This document shows, in pieces, positions 14,534 through 27,370 of a stretch of 64,000 nucleotides of DNA. The stretch is taken from the NCBI GenBank assembly GCA_022661535.1, contig JAKULF010000007.1, forward strand, positions 248,001-312,000, given 5' to 3'. The DNA comes from Eutypa lata (Eukaryota > Ascomycota > Sordariomycetes > Xylariales > Diatrypaceae). Below the pieces are notes generated by a model. It ran no database searches and was not told the DNA's origin. It saw only the letters and a list, made by a program, of their open reading frames with translations. Every line of letters begins with the position of its first letter. Position 1 is the stretch's first letter. The position numbers and the translations under genes were made by a program.

Positions 14534-15837
14534 TCAAGCCATGGAAGTGCTACCCTTGCGTTTCTCAGCACTGGTGAGCACAAGCATCGCGGCTTTACGC
14601 TGGCCATCAACAACCTGCTCCGGCTTGTTCTGTCTTTGGGCACCTCCGTTCTTGAAGACACTGGCGAAACTTCCGTCGCTCTCGCAAGCACTCGATAGGC
14701 TATCGACGCTCTTGCGGGACTTCTGTCGCGAACCGGGTCGGTCCGATCCAATCGCACCCCAGCTGCCACTGGTTGAGGTTCGTGAACTAGCTACGCTAGG
14801 CTCAGCATCACCCGACAGACTACCCGACCCGCTACGACCAGAGTCAGAGTCAGCATCGGTCATGGGAGTAGCGATTTCTTCAGCCGTCTCGGAGACCGGA
14901 CTCATGCTCCCACAGCTGCTGCCACCCTTGCGTCGCTCCAATCCGGCCCTAACAAGGTTGTGGACGGCAGATCGTCGGGTCCTAGCAGCAAAGTTCTTGC
15001 TACCCTCGTGCCTAGAAGTAGGCTTGGCTCGAAGCTCGTCGAGTGCTGGAGGTCCACGGGGTTGTCGAATGGGATGTTCACCAGCACGAGCTTGACCAGG
15101 TCCGTAGCCTCCATTGCTCATGGGAGTAAGAGGGAATGAAGCTGTCTTGGGACCAGGAGTCTTGCTATGATCCTCGGTTGTCACGGCGAGGTTTTTGTTC
15201 GTCACAGAGTTGGACTTCTTATGACCTCGGCGGAACGCATTAGCTGATGGTGGGGGCAGAGGAGTCGGCTCAGCCGTCATCTCCATCTTCTTGGGAGGAG
15301 AGCTGGTACGGCCAGTCGGAGGAGTTGCCTCCGTGGGAGGGGGCGAAACCTGCACACGAGGGGTGCCGTTGTTCTGAGGAAAGCTGAAGTTTTGAGGGGT
15401 GGCAGGCTGCTGATCCATGTAGCCCATGTTACCCTGACCAGCACTTTGATCGACGTAATAGGATTGTTGTCCTGTCGCAGGATCATAGTACAGGTAGATA
15501 TTCTGGGATGGCATAGAAGCAACCATGGACTGTTGGAGATTCCTCAATTGCTGTTGCTGCTGGTAGAGGCTCTGGAGTGCCATCTGCTGCTGCACGGCGG
15601 CGTGTCCACTGACGCTCAGACCTTGGAATTGCTGGGCAGCAGCTTGGATGTTGAGCAACTCCTGCTGGAGACGTTGTTGCTGTTGGGCCAAGTACGTGTT
15701 GGTAGCGACGAGCTGGGCGTACAAACTAGGATCCATCTGATTTTGAATCTGTTCATCGAAATGAATCTCCGGAGGAGCCAAAATCTGTTCAGCGGTGTAC
15801 TGCTGTTGAATCATTGCTTGGTATTGCTGCTGCAGGA

Positions 15838-15886
<49 letters not shown>

Positions 15887-16279
15887 TTGTTGCTGCTGCG
15901 ACTGGGATGCGAAGCGAGGCAGAGAAGTCTTGGGCCCATTGTACATGCTTTCTTGACTAGGGTACATATTGCCGGAGACGCTGTTTCTACCTTGCATCTG
16001 AGGGACAGCAGGCTGACGCGTGGACGAAGAACCGAAGGATGTAGCAGTAGCGGTCTTGGGGGCCGTTCTAAGACCGGCAAGCAGGTGGGATCGACTGGTT
16101 CGAGGAGTGGGAACACCGATGTCCTTAATATCGGTTTGGTTGTTGATAGCATCGAACGAGAGAGGCTTAATGTTCTGACCACCACCACGGCGGGAAGCCA
16201 GGCCACCGGAGGGCATGCCCAAGCCGGTGGTTGAATTGAAGCCGTTATGAGACATTGGAGCAAGACCGCCGGTGTTCAT
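14534..16279 (-). CDS. glutamine-rich low-complexity protein, conserved in fungi, unknown function
   Basis: A single long frame of 581 residues from the first ATG (16279). A TTG six codons further up is in frame but lies in a pyrimidine tract that looks like a splice acceptor, so a 5' UTR intron is likely. The N-terminus has GGLASRRGGG and TPRTSRSHLLAGLRTAPKT. A pure polyQ run covers about residues 126-148, followed by a Q-rich region to about 290 with short YxQ repeats. Pro/Ser/Thr-rich linkers follow, then a basic conserved-looking patch (KPTSRHEGSKNFAARTRRSA, then VHNLVRAGLERR) and a Ser-rich acidic tail. There is no enzyme motif. The composition suggests a disordered regulatory or RNA-associated scaffold, which is inference. 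The CAG tract is a likely length-polymorphic site. The antisense frames over it are shadows. Confidence 0.85.
15840..15900 (-). repeat. CAG trinucleotide repeat coding polyglutamine
   Basis: A run of CTG/TTG on the plus strand (CAG/CAA on the coding strand) of about 20 units, lightly interrupted at both ends by CAA codons. It is prone to slippage and thus to strain variation. Confidence 0.95.
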
Positions 16280-18110
16280 GCTCTTGTGAAAAGACAAAAA
16301 AAGTATTGTCTATTGCTGATGAGAAATCTATGCACCGAGGCACAGATAGATTCACAAGTAAATCTTAAATTGACAGAAGCGAAAAGATGTTGAAAAGGAA
16401 TGGATGATAAGCCTCCGAAATAGACAGGTAGGCGATCAGGGTGATATTACAACCAAGTAGTGGTATAATGATAGGGGTATCCAGATAGAGTGGTGATTAA
16501 GTTGGTGATATCGTAAACAAGTTAAGCGATATCTCCTGTGGGTGACCCAATGTATGGGTCTAAAAACTCAATGCTTTTTTTGTCAAGGATCGCTCGAGTG
16601 ATTCAGGATTGATGTCGTATCAAACGTGGTTTGCTAATAGAAACCTCAAACCCAGTGAATCCAAGAAACCAGAATCAATAGGGATAGAAAGCTGTAGACA
16701 AGAAACAGAAGCTGGTATGATAAACCTTGGTCGGTCGGACTGTGTAGGTATGTAATTTTCTGCCTTGAGGATGTATTAATAATGCTGGGCGTTATAAAAA
16801 TGATAAGGTATGTAACTTCTGAATGGAGGGAAAACGATGCAAGTAGGGAGAAGCTGCAGACCGTGCTTTGATGGAGTGGTAGGGAAAAAGAAGCACGAAG
16901 GTGTCAAGGACGATGGACCAGGTCCCAAAAATTATGATTAGGATGGATAGATGGATGGGGTATCCCTTTGATCAGACAACAACACTCTCTCTTGTGTTAC
17001 TCGTTGAATCAACAAGGCGACCTCGAGATGGGGAACTCTAGGCCGGAACAAGGTAAAAGGTTGGGGCAAGGTTTCCTTGTCTGACTTGAACCGAAAAGAG
17101 TGGCACAGTGGGAAAGTCGCGTAAGCAAAGCCCGACAATGTCACTCTTGTCTTATCTTTGTCTTGTGTGATGATGATAATGATGAAGGCAGTGATCCAAC
17201 CAACTCACTTAAAAGGGGATTCTTTGTCCGAAAGTCCAGTAATTGAGGACCGAATTGACCGAGTACCCGAGTACTTCCAATGCAGGTGCAGTTCTGTCTG
17301 GTAATCCTAATTGATGGCGGCAAGGCGAGGGAGGTTGTCGAGTCGTTGCTTCCTTGTCGTCAAGGCAATTGTAGCTATCCCAAGCAATCGGTAATGATGT
17401 GAAATTATAGCGAGTATATCGTACGTACGAATAGACGCGAACGGTAAGGGGCGACTGGGCTTTAAATTGTTTGAATGAAATGTGAATCAAAGAGAAAATA
17501 TACAATGATTATAATGCTTGATGGTGAATGGGTTGATTATTCCAGAACCCAATCTATGGATGGCACTTTTGGATTTTTTTACTTTTCTTTCCTTCTTTCC
17601 CCCTTTTTTGTAATTGATCGATCGGATAAGCGTGATGGGAATGCGGTTATAGGTTGGTCGTTGTTGTGTTGTGGTGGCAATGTTGGCGATGTATCCTTGT
17701 CTGTATGCAATTTGCTGCTGCTGCTTCTTTGAGGGAATGCGATGATGCGATGCTCTGCAAATGGTAATTTTTTTTTGAATAGTTTTTTTTTTTCTAATTT
17801 GTATTCAAACTGATGGGGGACGGACAAGTCAACTTGGGAAGAAAAAATAATAATTGATCCACACACACACACAAGCGCAAACACGCAACACTCTTGAGAA
17901 AGGATATGGGAAGGGCGAATAAAGGAAGGGCGGGATGGGTGGTGATGGAAGAAAGAAGGAAGAAGAAAATAAAAGGGTTGTGGTGAGAGAAGGGGAAGGG
18001 GAAGGGAAGGGAAAGAGGAAGAGAAAGAGGAGACTAAGCAAGCAAAAACCTGCGTGCGGTGCGTACGTGCGGTACGGGAAAGACAGAACAGAAAATGGAC
18101 TAGTTACCTA
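16280..18110 (-). promoter_or_regulatory. long pyrimidine-rich leader/promoter of the Q-rich gene
   Basis: Read on the gene's strand, this is about 1.8 kb of CT-rich, T-rich and CA-repeat sequence without a good frame. A (CA) run sits near 17860-17872, and a long AG-rich plus-strand tract (CT on the coding strand) at about 17965-18030. Such tracts are typical of promoters and long 5' UTRs of regulated fungal genes. The sequence just upstream of the ATG resembles a 3' splice site, consistent with a spliced leader. Transcription start is not determinable. Confidence 0.4.
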
Positions 18111-21100
18111 AGGTAGGGAAGTAACTAAAACTGGTAACCGAAAGGTGCAAATCAAAATTCAATTGATGGAAGAGGCTGCTCCAGCAGGTCTAGTTTAGTG
18201 GTTAATAGCCATTACCTACAGCTTTTAGGGTGTCTGGGTCTGAGGGTGTGCGTGGTGTGTTATAGTGATTAAGGTAGAGAATACACTGTACGATTAAATC
18301 TCTTTCAGGGGAATTTTACTAGTAGTGAAGTATAGGCACAGACAGTGCAAAGAAATCTGCCAATCTGCCAATCCGAGATCCACTAGGGGCAATTAGTGCC
18401 ACTTTAAATATATACATACAAAGGCAAATACCCACAATGTGCTCCAGTGAATGAACCGCATCTGCATCTGCACCTGCACACAAACACACCACCATCACTA
18501 CACGTCTGTATGTGTGGATGTATGTATATGGTATGTCTAATATTGTAGGCAATTCACGGTTTTCCTATTTGATGTTAACCTTAAGATCAGTGATGCATTC
18601 ATAGTCGTAAGGGATTATTCATAAAAGAATAACTATAACTATAGGTGTACTAGTAATTAGTTAGACAATCATGCTGTAATGAACGATATACCTACAACGG
18701 GTTCCCCCACCAGTTTGCTCTATAGTATCAGACTGGCATTTGTCTATGGATGGATACCTAAATTTGACAGGACAATGAAAACTTTGATTGAACCGACCGC
18801 CACCAGTATGTCACGTATGTATGTATGTATGTATAGAACAGCTTACAGCAGAATAGAAAGAATAACGGACTGCTGCAGTCTGATTGGATTAACTGTTAGA
18901 CACGAATGGCATACACAGAGCACTGTGAATGAATCAACAGAGAAAAGCTGGGATTGGGTATGTGACAGTGAACACAGTGAATGGATTCACGAATTCTAAG
19001 TGGTCCGGTGCATTTCACGGGGTCACTGCCAAGGCTGACCAACCACGAGACCAGGTTGCCTTCTCTCAGGGGAACTAACCCCATAGGGACTAACAAGGGG
19101 AACAGTGCTGGGATATAAACAGGGATCTCTTAAGGTAGCCCGCACTTCGCCAGCCCATCACAGCTTTCGAGCATTTACTCCAACCTGTCTGCATCTTAAG
19201 TCATTCGGAATATTGACAGGGGATTCTCTTCAGCTCATAAATATGTTACAATATTAGCCCTGCTATTATGTGTGCGTAAGTTTCTGAGCCTACATACATA
19301 CAATTAAGTATACCTACCTAATACATATGTAAAAGGTCAGCTCAGCAAAATTAAAAGATGGTAGAAGTCCTTATGCATAAGCGTTTATATCTTAGAGAAT
19401 TCTGCTATTTTGGTAGCTGTGAAATTAAAACATAAAGGTAATACAATACAACCAAATAGTTTTGCTGGGATGGTCTAAGAACTTCTTGAAGTTGATTAAA
19501 AATTGTTTTATTTGATGAGCTGCTACCACAATTTGCCTGCATATGACTTTATTCGGATAGCTAAGAGAAGGATCTCTAGCCAATCGCTTACAGGGCCGGC
19601 GTATACCATGCATTCTACCTACACATGACCGCCATTGCATATACACACATAATGCAGACAAATACGGTCAGAGTCTTTCGAATATAATTAATCCCAACCA
19701 CAAGCATAGGTAGCTTTGATTCAAAGTTGAGGCGGCTTGTAACAAGCTCCCGCTAGTTATTTTTAATCGTCGGTTCCTTAGCTCGTTATTTTCTATTGGA
19801 CGACGGGAGATGAAAGCGTAGAAGCCTTTTTCTAGAATTTAGCGACCTAGCGACCTGGCGACTCGAGATCCCTATCCAGGGCTCGAGCACACCCAGTCAG
19901 TTTTACAACTGTTTCTAAGGAGAATCGGAACAAGAGGTCGATCGGTAGTTCAAACTTCATGGGCTCTTCAATGAACGATGACCTCACAAACCTTGATATG
20001 ATAAGAACACTATATTAAGATATCCCACCTCCATCCTGAAACAGACTCGAATGAGCTCACCTTCCGCGACATCGCAAACAGCAAACAGTTCTTAAATTAA
20101 GCTTGCCAAGCTCGTTTAGCCTTGACTCATGATGAATGTTCCTTGAAGGTGCTAATCAACAGAGTTCTAGTTAAGCTCCCTTTAAGGTTTGCTGGTTCGG
20201 AGACATTCAGAGACGGACGGATTGATGTCCAGGAACGTCAATTGGGAACAACACAATTCCACAGTGTTACAGTGTTAATTGATCTCCCGGTTACGGTGTG
20301 AATACGCACCATCTCAAGGAATCAAGGCCGGTGCCCTATCGCCTTGATCCAGGCCCGACGGATCAAATTATGTATGGCACAGCATGATCTTGATACGCAA
20401 GGTATCTAAAATACCGGCTTCAATGTTGCTGGTGGCATGCAGATGAGGTACCATGAACAAACTTTCTTTACGTGCACGCCAACACAAGCAAGTAACGCAA
20501 AAGTTCGGCGCAGTCGGATTTTGCAACGGCCAGCTATCCAATTCCTAATAGTTGGATAGTCTAAATTCGGATGTAGTGGGGGAAAATCCAACCATCCGTC
20601 TTCGTCGCTGCCGGTATCCGCCACTAGCACATGGCATGTCATGGGCATGGCATAGTTTTGAGCATCCATTCAGTGCTTCCTATTACCTCGACTATGTGCC
20701 TTCCACCATCCATCATTCAGGAACAGGAAGGACCAAAAAGAAACGGATGACAAGCTTGTCGGCTTGTGCATAACATAGATGCTAGGCTGGGCTGGGCTGG
20801 GCTGCCTCGAGTTACATACCTCGCAGCCCTCGATCCCATCCCATCCCATCTGTCCTGCCGGATTGGTGCTGCTAATTAAAACATCTGAGACGCATCGGCG
20901 GGGTGGATCTTAGACGGTTCGGGTATAGCACGTGCGGAACAAGTGGGGTTCCCTACCTTAGACCCCTAAAACGGTCGAGGACCTTGCCACGCTGCACCAG
21001 GAAAAGAACCCAAGTTTGGCTTCGTGCACTCCGATTGTCTGCAGTGATTTACGCTCTCGAGTTTCAGATCTGCTAGTTTGGGTGACATCCAATATCGAAC

Positions 21101-22562
21101 TAACCATCCTCATAAGTTGTGTTATTGTACACATGTGTACGACCACCTTTAACCTTTATTTAGTCTTGAGCCAACTTTAAGTTCAGGTCTGACTGATAGG
21201 ATGGCGATGGATAACATTGAATACTTACCTTACGTAGTGTGGACGGCATCCTATTATCGCTCATCCCGAATCTCTGGGCCTATCCCGATATGTACGTAAC
21301 TTACCTAGTATATACATGTATGTAGTCGGGGTCGTAAGTTGATGATGAAGTAGCGTAGTGCAGCAGCGCAGTGTAGCTAGCGGAAGCAATGCAGTGCTTG
21401 TCTGCGGCTAACTGGTCTATCCTATTTGATACCGACGATGATTCTTACCCATGACCGCGTCTAAATGATGTCCTCTGCTGCGGTTATTTCAGATATACAT
21501 ACAGGCACAGCCGCCTATCCGCCAGTTGAAACAGATGCGCTTATCTTCTATTTGTTTTTCTTACCAGGAAACATCTTGAACTTACCGGGAGGATGGAACA
21601 CACTCCCATTACGGCTGCATACTACAAACAATATTGTGCTTAATAAAGCTTCACTCTCAATAGGTATCCCGATATTTTCACCTGTGTTCTGAAAATATAG
21701 CCCCCTTCCCCTCGTTGCTTGATAGTATGTATCTCTAGTGACCCTGAATATCAACAACGTATCTAAATTGCGTGATAGCAACCTTCCTATCTTTTCGGCG
21801 TTTCCTACTTGTACAATAGGTACATTCAATGCTGGTAAGCATGTAGGTACATACAATAATGAGCTAACCCATCCATCCATCCATCCATGCAGGCGTTCTG
21901 CAGTATGCACGCCACACTGCAAGCAAGCGGCGCTTAAGTGTTGGTTGGTCCAAAAAGGGGAGAGATACACACACACAGATCGGGGTTTAAGCGCCACCAG
22001 GCCACTCACCATCCTTTCTTGTCCCTGTTTAAAAATATGCGGCTGCTTTTCCCCATCTGCACCGCACACTTGCTGCAGCCCAATCCGGCCTTACGTGGCT
22101 CCAATTGAACAGCAATACTACCTTCCGGTATGCTATTCGTCGGCTATCCCATTCAATGGATCGCCTTTTTGAAAGCTTTTTTTCTTTTCTTTCTTTCCCT
22201 TCGATGCTACATAGTCTAGGTGGAGTGTTGTTGGTGTACCTTTCTTCCTGCAGGACCTGGGCGTACGTAGGTAACTATGGCAATGCTTAGACTCCTCGGA
22301 ATTGCAGAACTTTCTATGTAAGTAGGTAATTATGCAGGTAGTATCTCGTGTAGTAGCTGCAAGGAGCCGTTTCCTGGTTAAGGGGCCTTTGCAGTCGACC
22401 CCCTTTCGCCGCCGGCGTCCCCGCCCGATGCTTCGAGATGATATGTATGCATCAGATGAGAACCGAGGCGACTATAGATATATGTACATATGAACATCAG
22501 ACAAATCACATAGTCACTAAACCACACATGTGAAATCCCGCAAAAAGTGATATATCCGATTT
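18111..22562. other. 4.4-kb intergenic stretch with microsatellites; no gene seen
   Basis: Contains short tandem repeats: TATG at about 18815-18833, GGCTG (four units) near 20785-20803, CCCAT near 20834-20850, and CCAT near 21869-21888. A 173-codon minus frame at 21548-22069 is crossed by the CCAT repeat and has no family-like text. A tRNA-like A box at about 18190 lacks the rest of a tRNA. Confidence 0.4.
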
Positions 22563-23291
22563 TTATTTATTATCAAGAGGTAAAGAATCATCTATCAAAA
22601 CCTGCACCTCCTCCTTACCACCTGCCTTCCACCTATACTCCCTCTCGATCCCACACCTCCGCTGCGCCGTATCGCAGAGCTTAACATCACCGCACTCGCA
22701 CTCCCGCTCACCGTGATTCCCGACCTCGCGCAGCCAGCGATACGTGATACTCCAGCGATCCCGTCTAAGCCTGACCTCGCCGCCGCCGCCCGCCAGCGCA
22801 TCGGTCTTGCGCTTCTTGATGCCGTGCGTCCAGTGCAGGCGCGCATCGCCCGCCATGCGCAGCAAGCCGCGGGGCGCCAGGTCGACGTCGGTGCGCTGCT
22901 CGCCCCGGCGGAACTGCATCACGACGGGGCTGCCCAGCGACAGCGCGTACAGCTGGTCGTAGGCGGAGTGGGTGTCGACGTGGGGCGGGATCCCGGCCCC
23001 CGCCGGGTACCACTGCAGACAGACCTGGTCGGGGGGCCGGCCCTCCGCCGTCGGGACCAGCGGGGCCAGCCACCCCGGGAACGCCTTGTAGGGGATGTCC
23101 GGGTCCACGCCGAAGGTCTTGTAGTCGAATGTGTAGCCGTAGTGCAGCGACAGGCGCGTGGGCGTCGAGGAGCGGCTCTCGGGCCAGGCGAGCTCGTGCT
23201 GGAAGATGTGCAGGAGCTGTTGCTCGTGCTCGGGCGTGATGAAGTTCTCCTCTAGGAAGAGCCCGCGCGGTTCGAGGGGGAGCTCTTCCAT
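22563..23291 (-). CDS. AlkB-like 2-oxoglutarate/Fe(II) dioxygenase
   Basis: Intronless, 242 residues. The AlkB fold signatures are present: the iron ligands His104 and Asp106 in HVDTHSAY and His156 in HWTHGI, and the 2-oxoglutarate-binding RxSxTxR form (RWSITYR, residues 179-185) of the family's RxNxTxR. YALSLGSPVVMQFRRG and LAPRGLLRMAGDARLHW are typical of the ALKBH8/ALKBH4-like branch. AlkB relatives oxidatively demethylate nucleic acids or proteins; the substrate cannot be told. The C-terminus has an additional Cys cluster (CECGDVKLC), perhaps metal-binding. The coding region is strikingly GC-rich compared with its surroundings, strongest at third positions, which leaves long antisense frames that are not genes. 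Confidence 0.88.
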   Translation of the reverse strand: MEELPLEPRGLFLEENFITPEHEQQLLHIFQHELAWPESRSSTPTRLSLHYGYTFDYKTFGVDPDIPYKAFPGWLAPLVPTAEGRPPDQVCLQWYPAGAGIPPHVDTHSAYDQLYALSLGSPVVMQFRRGEQRTDVDLAPRGLLRMAGDARLHWTHGIKKRKTDALAGGGGEVRLRRDRWSITYRWLREVGNHGERECECGDVKLCDTAQRRCGIEREYRWKAGGKEEVQVLIDDSLPLDNK

Positions 23292-24386
23292 CTCCGCCTC
23301 AGATAGGATATGGTTTTGGTAACGTAACTAACGGGAGTTTGATGGATGGTCCCCGCGATAGTAGAGATCAGTCATCTAGAAGCGGGAGGCTTAATTGTTT
23401 GGTGGCATGCGATGCAAGCCATTTGCGCCGGAGGTTTGTATGTGGTTAAGCTGTTTTTAAGCCCATGTAGCATCACACGATTTATTGCGTTAAGGCTTTT
23501 CGTGGTGTGAGGGAGGGGCCTGTGCCCCACATGGCTGACCGTACCCGATTGTAAGTACATACGGAGTACACTTAACAACTTCAATATCCTGATCGATTAC
23601 AAAACACTTTCTCAAGTAAGTACATATAAAATTGTGTATATATCGTAGGAGATCGAGGCATAAGCTTTTTTTATTCATGAGATTATTCAGCTATGGTGTG
23701 GTCATGTATATGTATTCGTTAGCTCTCTACTATGTAGATGCCTTTGAGTACCTCAAGATGCCATTGACGACCTTACAACACTGTCTTCGGAATTTATGAT
23801 AATTCCTGACATTTGACTACGGACTGTCTGTGTTGTGTATGAAGATAGGACCAGATACTCAAAGAAACTTCATAATTGCATGGTTCCCGTTCTATACCAT
23901 TGCTTGGCTAGCTCGGCTTCACTTACTATCTCCTGCTTGATCTTGCCGTCAACAAGTTCGGCTTCTCAGAAGGCATATAGATCTGTTGGCTTAGTGATTG
24001 GATTGCTGTCGACTTAGTACAACGACGAATTGCTTTTATACACCTATTCTAGCCTATTCATTGAACGAGACAATGTTCAGATCGGATGAGGTTCGTGGCT
24101 CAGGGCACGAGATCCGATCAAGACATGGCTTGCGTCTTTGTCACGTAATACACGGATGGCACATCCGTCGCACAGCATGGCGGGAGCATGGGGCCGGCTT
24201 GCAGTGCATACTAGCCACGTGATGACGATCTTCAATGTGGATTAACAATGAGCGTTCCATGTGCGAGGCTGTTAGGATGAGATACCAATGACCAGTCGCC
24301 ATCTTTTCGTCCGTAATGCATATAGCCAATGCTTACTTCTGAGGTGAATAACAAGTTTATGATATTTAAACCGAACCTTCGATACA
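23292..24386. other. intergenic; no gene seen
   Basis: Promoter of the AlkB-like gene on one side and the 3' end of the transporter on the other. Only short frames without recognisable content. Confidence 0.4.
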
Positions 24387-26266
24387 TCATGCTTTCCCTT
24401 TCTGACACATGCATGGTGGGGTATGAAGGAGGTGACCTCGCCTCTTCCGGACGAACGAACTGTACAACCCGCCAGCAGCATACACAGCGACGACACTGAT
24501 GACAACAGGCCACTGGAACTGGTCCGGCCGAGAAAAGATAATCGTGGACGCGTACGAAAGAAGTTCGAAGAGGTTCTGAAACCCCGCTTCGACCGTGGAA
24601 AAGCTTCCGCGGTGCTCGGGTTCGACTTCCTATATATCGATTAGCATCATACCCTATAACAACTACAGTATTCAATTATCAGTTCACGTACATCCTGCAC
24701 AATATTCTGAGCACATAGATCGTAACACCAAAGCCCAACGCGACTGAGCGCGACTCCGACCGCCAGCCCAGTAGCGGGGATGGCACTAGTCGTGCCCATG
24801 CCGCGGAAACCGGCGAACAACCAAGTGACACCGCCCGCGAGCCAGACCATCTGCCAGGAAAGGCTCCATATGCCGCCTCGGACGATCCCGATCCGCTTCA
24901 TCAAGTAGGGCGCGGCCCAGGTAGCGCTCAGTTCGAAGATCGTGCTTACGGTGCGGGCGAGACCAACATGGAGCGGGTTGTACCCTACGGAGATCAGATA
25001 CGTGATCATCTGTCCCGAGAAGGAGAGTACCGTGAAGTAGAGTAGGGAGAGCGCGAAGGAGGGTAGGAACGCCGAATGTCGGAAGTAGAACGGCAGGGAT
25101 GATATAGGTAGGACGCGATAGGAGGCGGATTTAAGCCAGGAACGGGCGCTTGGTGTTTGAGCAGCGATCCGATCGTCCTGCGATGCCACTGATTCACTTC
25201 TCCGGTTCAAGGACGGGACCTTCTTGTAGACCTGGGTTTGTTAATAAGGACCTAGTGTAGCAATTTTGCTAAAGCGACCTACCTTGGAAATGCATATGTA
25301 CTCGGCAACTACAGATGCGAGATTCATAGCAAGCGTAGCCCAAATAGCGATGAGAATCGAGGGTATCGCAACTATCGAGATCACCAAAGGGCCTAGCAGT
25401 TTGCAGCAGAGGTCGATCCGTCGTATCCGGGCATTCAACACTTAGAATGATCAGTATTGCAGTTGGCATTTCCACCTACGCATAATACACATACCTCGTC
25501 GCGCTGCCTCGTTCCCTTCAGTGATAACAACAACCTAGCCCGTCAAGATTAGAAGACATTTAGGACTAACCCACGCATACGGATCACTCACCCAATCTCT
25601 TTCCACAGAAACAAGATTCAACACAGAGCTCAACTTCTCAACGCAAGCCAACACGATAGTCAGACCAAATAGGCTGCTCTTCAACTGCGGGTGCATGCTA
25701 TCGCCCACTTGTTCTAACGCCCAGAAAAGGCCGCAACTAGCAGCGACAGCCAAACGCTGACCGACGATTGAAAGGCGAACTACCGTCAGTCGGTTCCCCG
25801 TGTCGATCATAGATCCAATAGCCTGAGCAAACAAGATAGCCGCGCCGCTGCGCGCTAGGGCATATATCGACATGGGTAGCAGAGTGCCTGGATAGATGGA
25901 GGCTAGGAACAGCGTAGAAGCGAACTCAAAGAGACGTGAGTTCCATGTTGATAGGAAGTGCGAGATGTACAGCTGGCTTTGAAGTGACTTTGAGACGCCT
26001 TCCGGAGGTGGCTGTTGCTCGGCGGCTTGAGTCGTCGCGACCATGGCCGGCTCGGGCAACGGACCGGCGGTGATAAGAGGCTCTGCTCGCAGGATCTGCT
26101 CTAAAGTGTTTGGTCGAGCGGCCGCCTCCATCCCGCCTAGGTGCGCGCTCATTGGAGACCCTGCGGGTGGTTTCTGTCGAACCTGAAGCTCAATGAGGGG
26201 TTCATCCGCGATTACAGCTCCGGCATCGCACAGTGTAGAGCTTGAATGATGTTTTGGCGTCATCAT
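24387..26266 (-). CDS. solute carrier family 40 (ferroportin-type) transporter
   Basis: Multi-pass membrane protein of the ferroportin family, which exports Fe(II) and related divalent metals in animals; fungal members are little studied. Five exons (25592-26266, 25495-25534, 25283-25440, 24692-25231, 24387-24629) give 551 residues with every phase consistent. A hydrophilic N-terminus of about 90 residues precedes the family start QLYISHFLSTWNSRLFEFA, then FLASIYPGTLLPMSIYAL and GNRLTVVRLSIVGQRLAVA. The second half has RRIDLCCKLLGP, LPFYFRHSAFLPSFALSLLY and IVQDEVEPEHRGSFSTVEA. About ten to twelve membrane segments are visible. The C-terminus carries a short tail after RRGHLLH. The second exon is only 40 bases. 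No break seen. Membrane location (plasma membrane or vacuole) is not determinable. Confidence 0.9.
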
Positions 26267-27370
26267 CGTGGTAAGAATATCAAATCGGTTGTTTACCCCA
26301 TTTGTGAAGCTGATATGAGAGAGAAAAAAATACGGGAGTTATAGATATTGATTGTTCATCACCTTCAGTTCGACATCTTGCAAACATACACCTGCGATTG
26401 CGGTGAGGTCGAATGGAAAGTGGGATGATCCGGAAGTTCCGTTCCCGGTCGGTATGGGTCGCACTTGACGTCCGGTTCCACCCCTAGCGTCATGGCCATG
26501 AAATTCAACGGTCTTTTAACATTTTACTGTTCGATCTAGCGTAAAAACGCCATTCTGATAAGTAGATTCAAGTTTTTCATTCAAACTCATGTGTTTATCC
26601 AGCCCACCTAAAGAGGGAAGAGAAAGTACAGGCTAGATTATAGAGCTATGCGGGTGATTCATCCTGTCTTTCTGAGAAGTCCAGCAGTGGAACTCCTTGG
26701 ATGATTATAGGGCACATAATTCAGTCTACTGTGAGCTCAAAGTAGGGACGTTTGCCTGTTATATTCGCTGATTATATTTTACGCGGTCATGAAATTCGAG
26801 TCGAAGGGAATATCATATCAATTATTGTGTCGTCGTGCGCGTTTCTAGGGGTATAGGGTATTAGAGATATACCTCTCAGGGGTTCTCAGGGATTCTCAGG
26901 GGTACTAGGCCAATGCTGTTACGTAATCAGATCGGGACGGTGATATCTGATCCATTTTGAATGATACCCTGCCAGCAGTGGTTCAAATGGTGTCCCAATT
27001 CCATTTACTGTAAACCCATTCGTATCAATTTGACTAGCTAAATAGCCATAATGAGCTCTCACACCTCAACTTCGCCGACGAAGGACGCAGGTGATCCAGA
27101 ATGGACGATTGACAATACTAAGTTGTTTTCTTTCAACCCCCAAGGTCTTGAGGTGAGAAACTACCGGTAAACTTCAAGTTGTGCACTTACTGAAGCTAAA
27201 TCATTACTGTAATAGGTCGATGACGAAGGACAAGATGTAGACGTTGAAAAGTACGAAGGTCCATCGGCGAGGATCTGGTGAACCTGGACTGATTTCTTGT
27301 ACTACTAGTCCATACGTAGCAGATCCAGTGGAAAGGGACCCTTCCGTCGAAGAGCACATGCGGCCATGGC
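26267..27370. other. spacer with a possible upstream exon of the methyltransferase
   Basis: Divergent promoter region between transporter and methyltransferase. From 27051 an ATG opens a well-formed peptide (MSSHTSTSPTKDAGDPEW) ending at a good donor at 27153. A continuation from 27216 (VDDEGQDVDVEKYEG) is acidic, like the N-terminal linker of fungal TAM-type methyltransferases. I could not join it to the core with consistent phases without choosing weak splice sites. Confidence 0.4.

Noticed and set aside
15392..16234. 280-codon plus-strand frame rich in leucine over the Q-rich gene
   Set aside because: Antisense shadow of the CAG repeat and of a long coding frame; poly-Leu is simply the reverse of polyGln, with no family text.
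18186..18250. tRNA-like A box (TAGTTTAGTGG)
   Set aside because: No acceptable B box or pairing acceptor arms in the following 75 bases.
21548..22069. 173-codon minus-strand frame
   Set aside because: Runs through a CCAT microsatellite and pyrimidine-rich DNA, with no recognisable domain or splice context.
22713..23255. 180-codon plus-strand frame over the AlkB-like gene
   Set aside because: GC-rich coding sequence leaves stop-free antisense frames; the minus strand has all AlkB motifs.
24232..24675. 147-codon minus frame overlapping the last exon of the transporter
   Set aside because: The transporter's own last exon (24387-24629) is in a different frame and carries clear family text.
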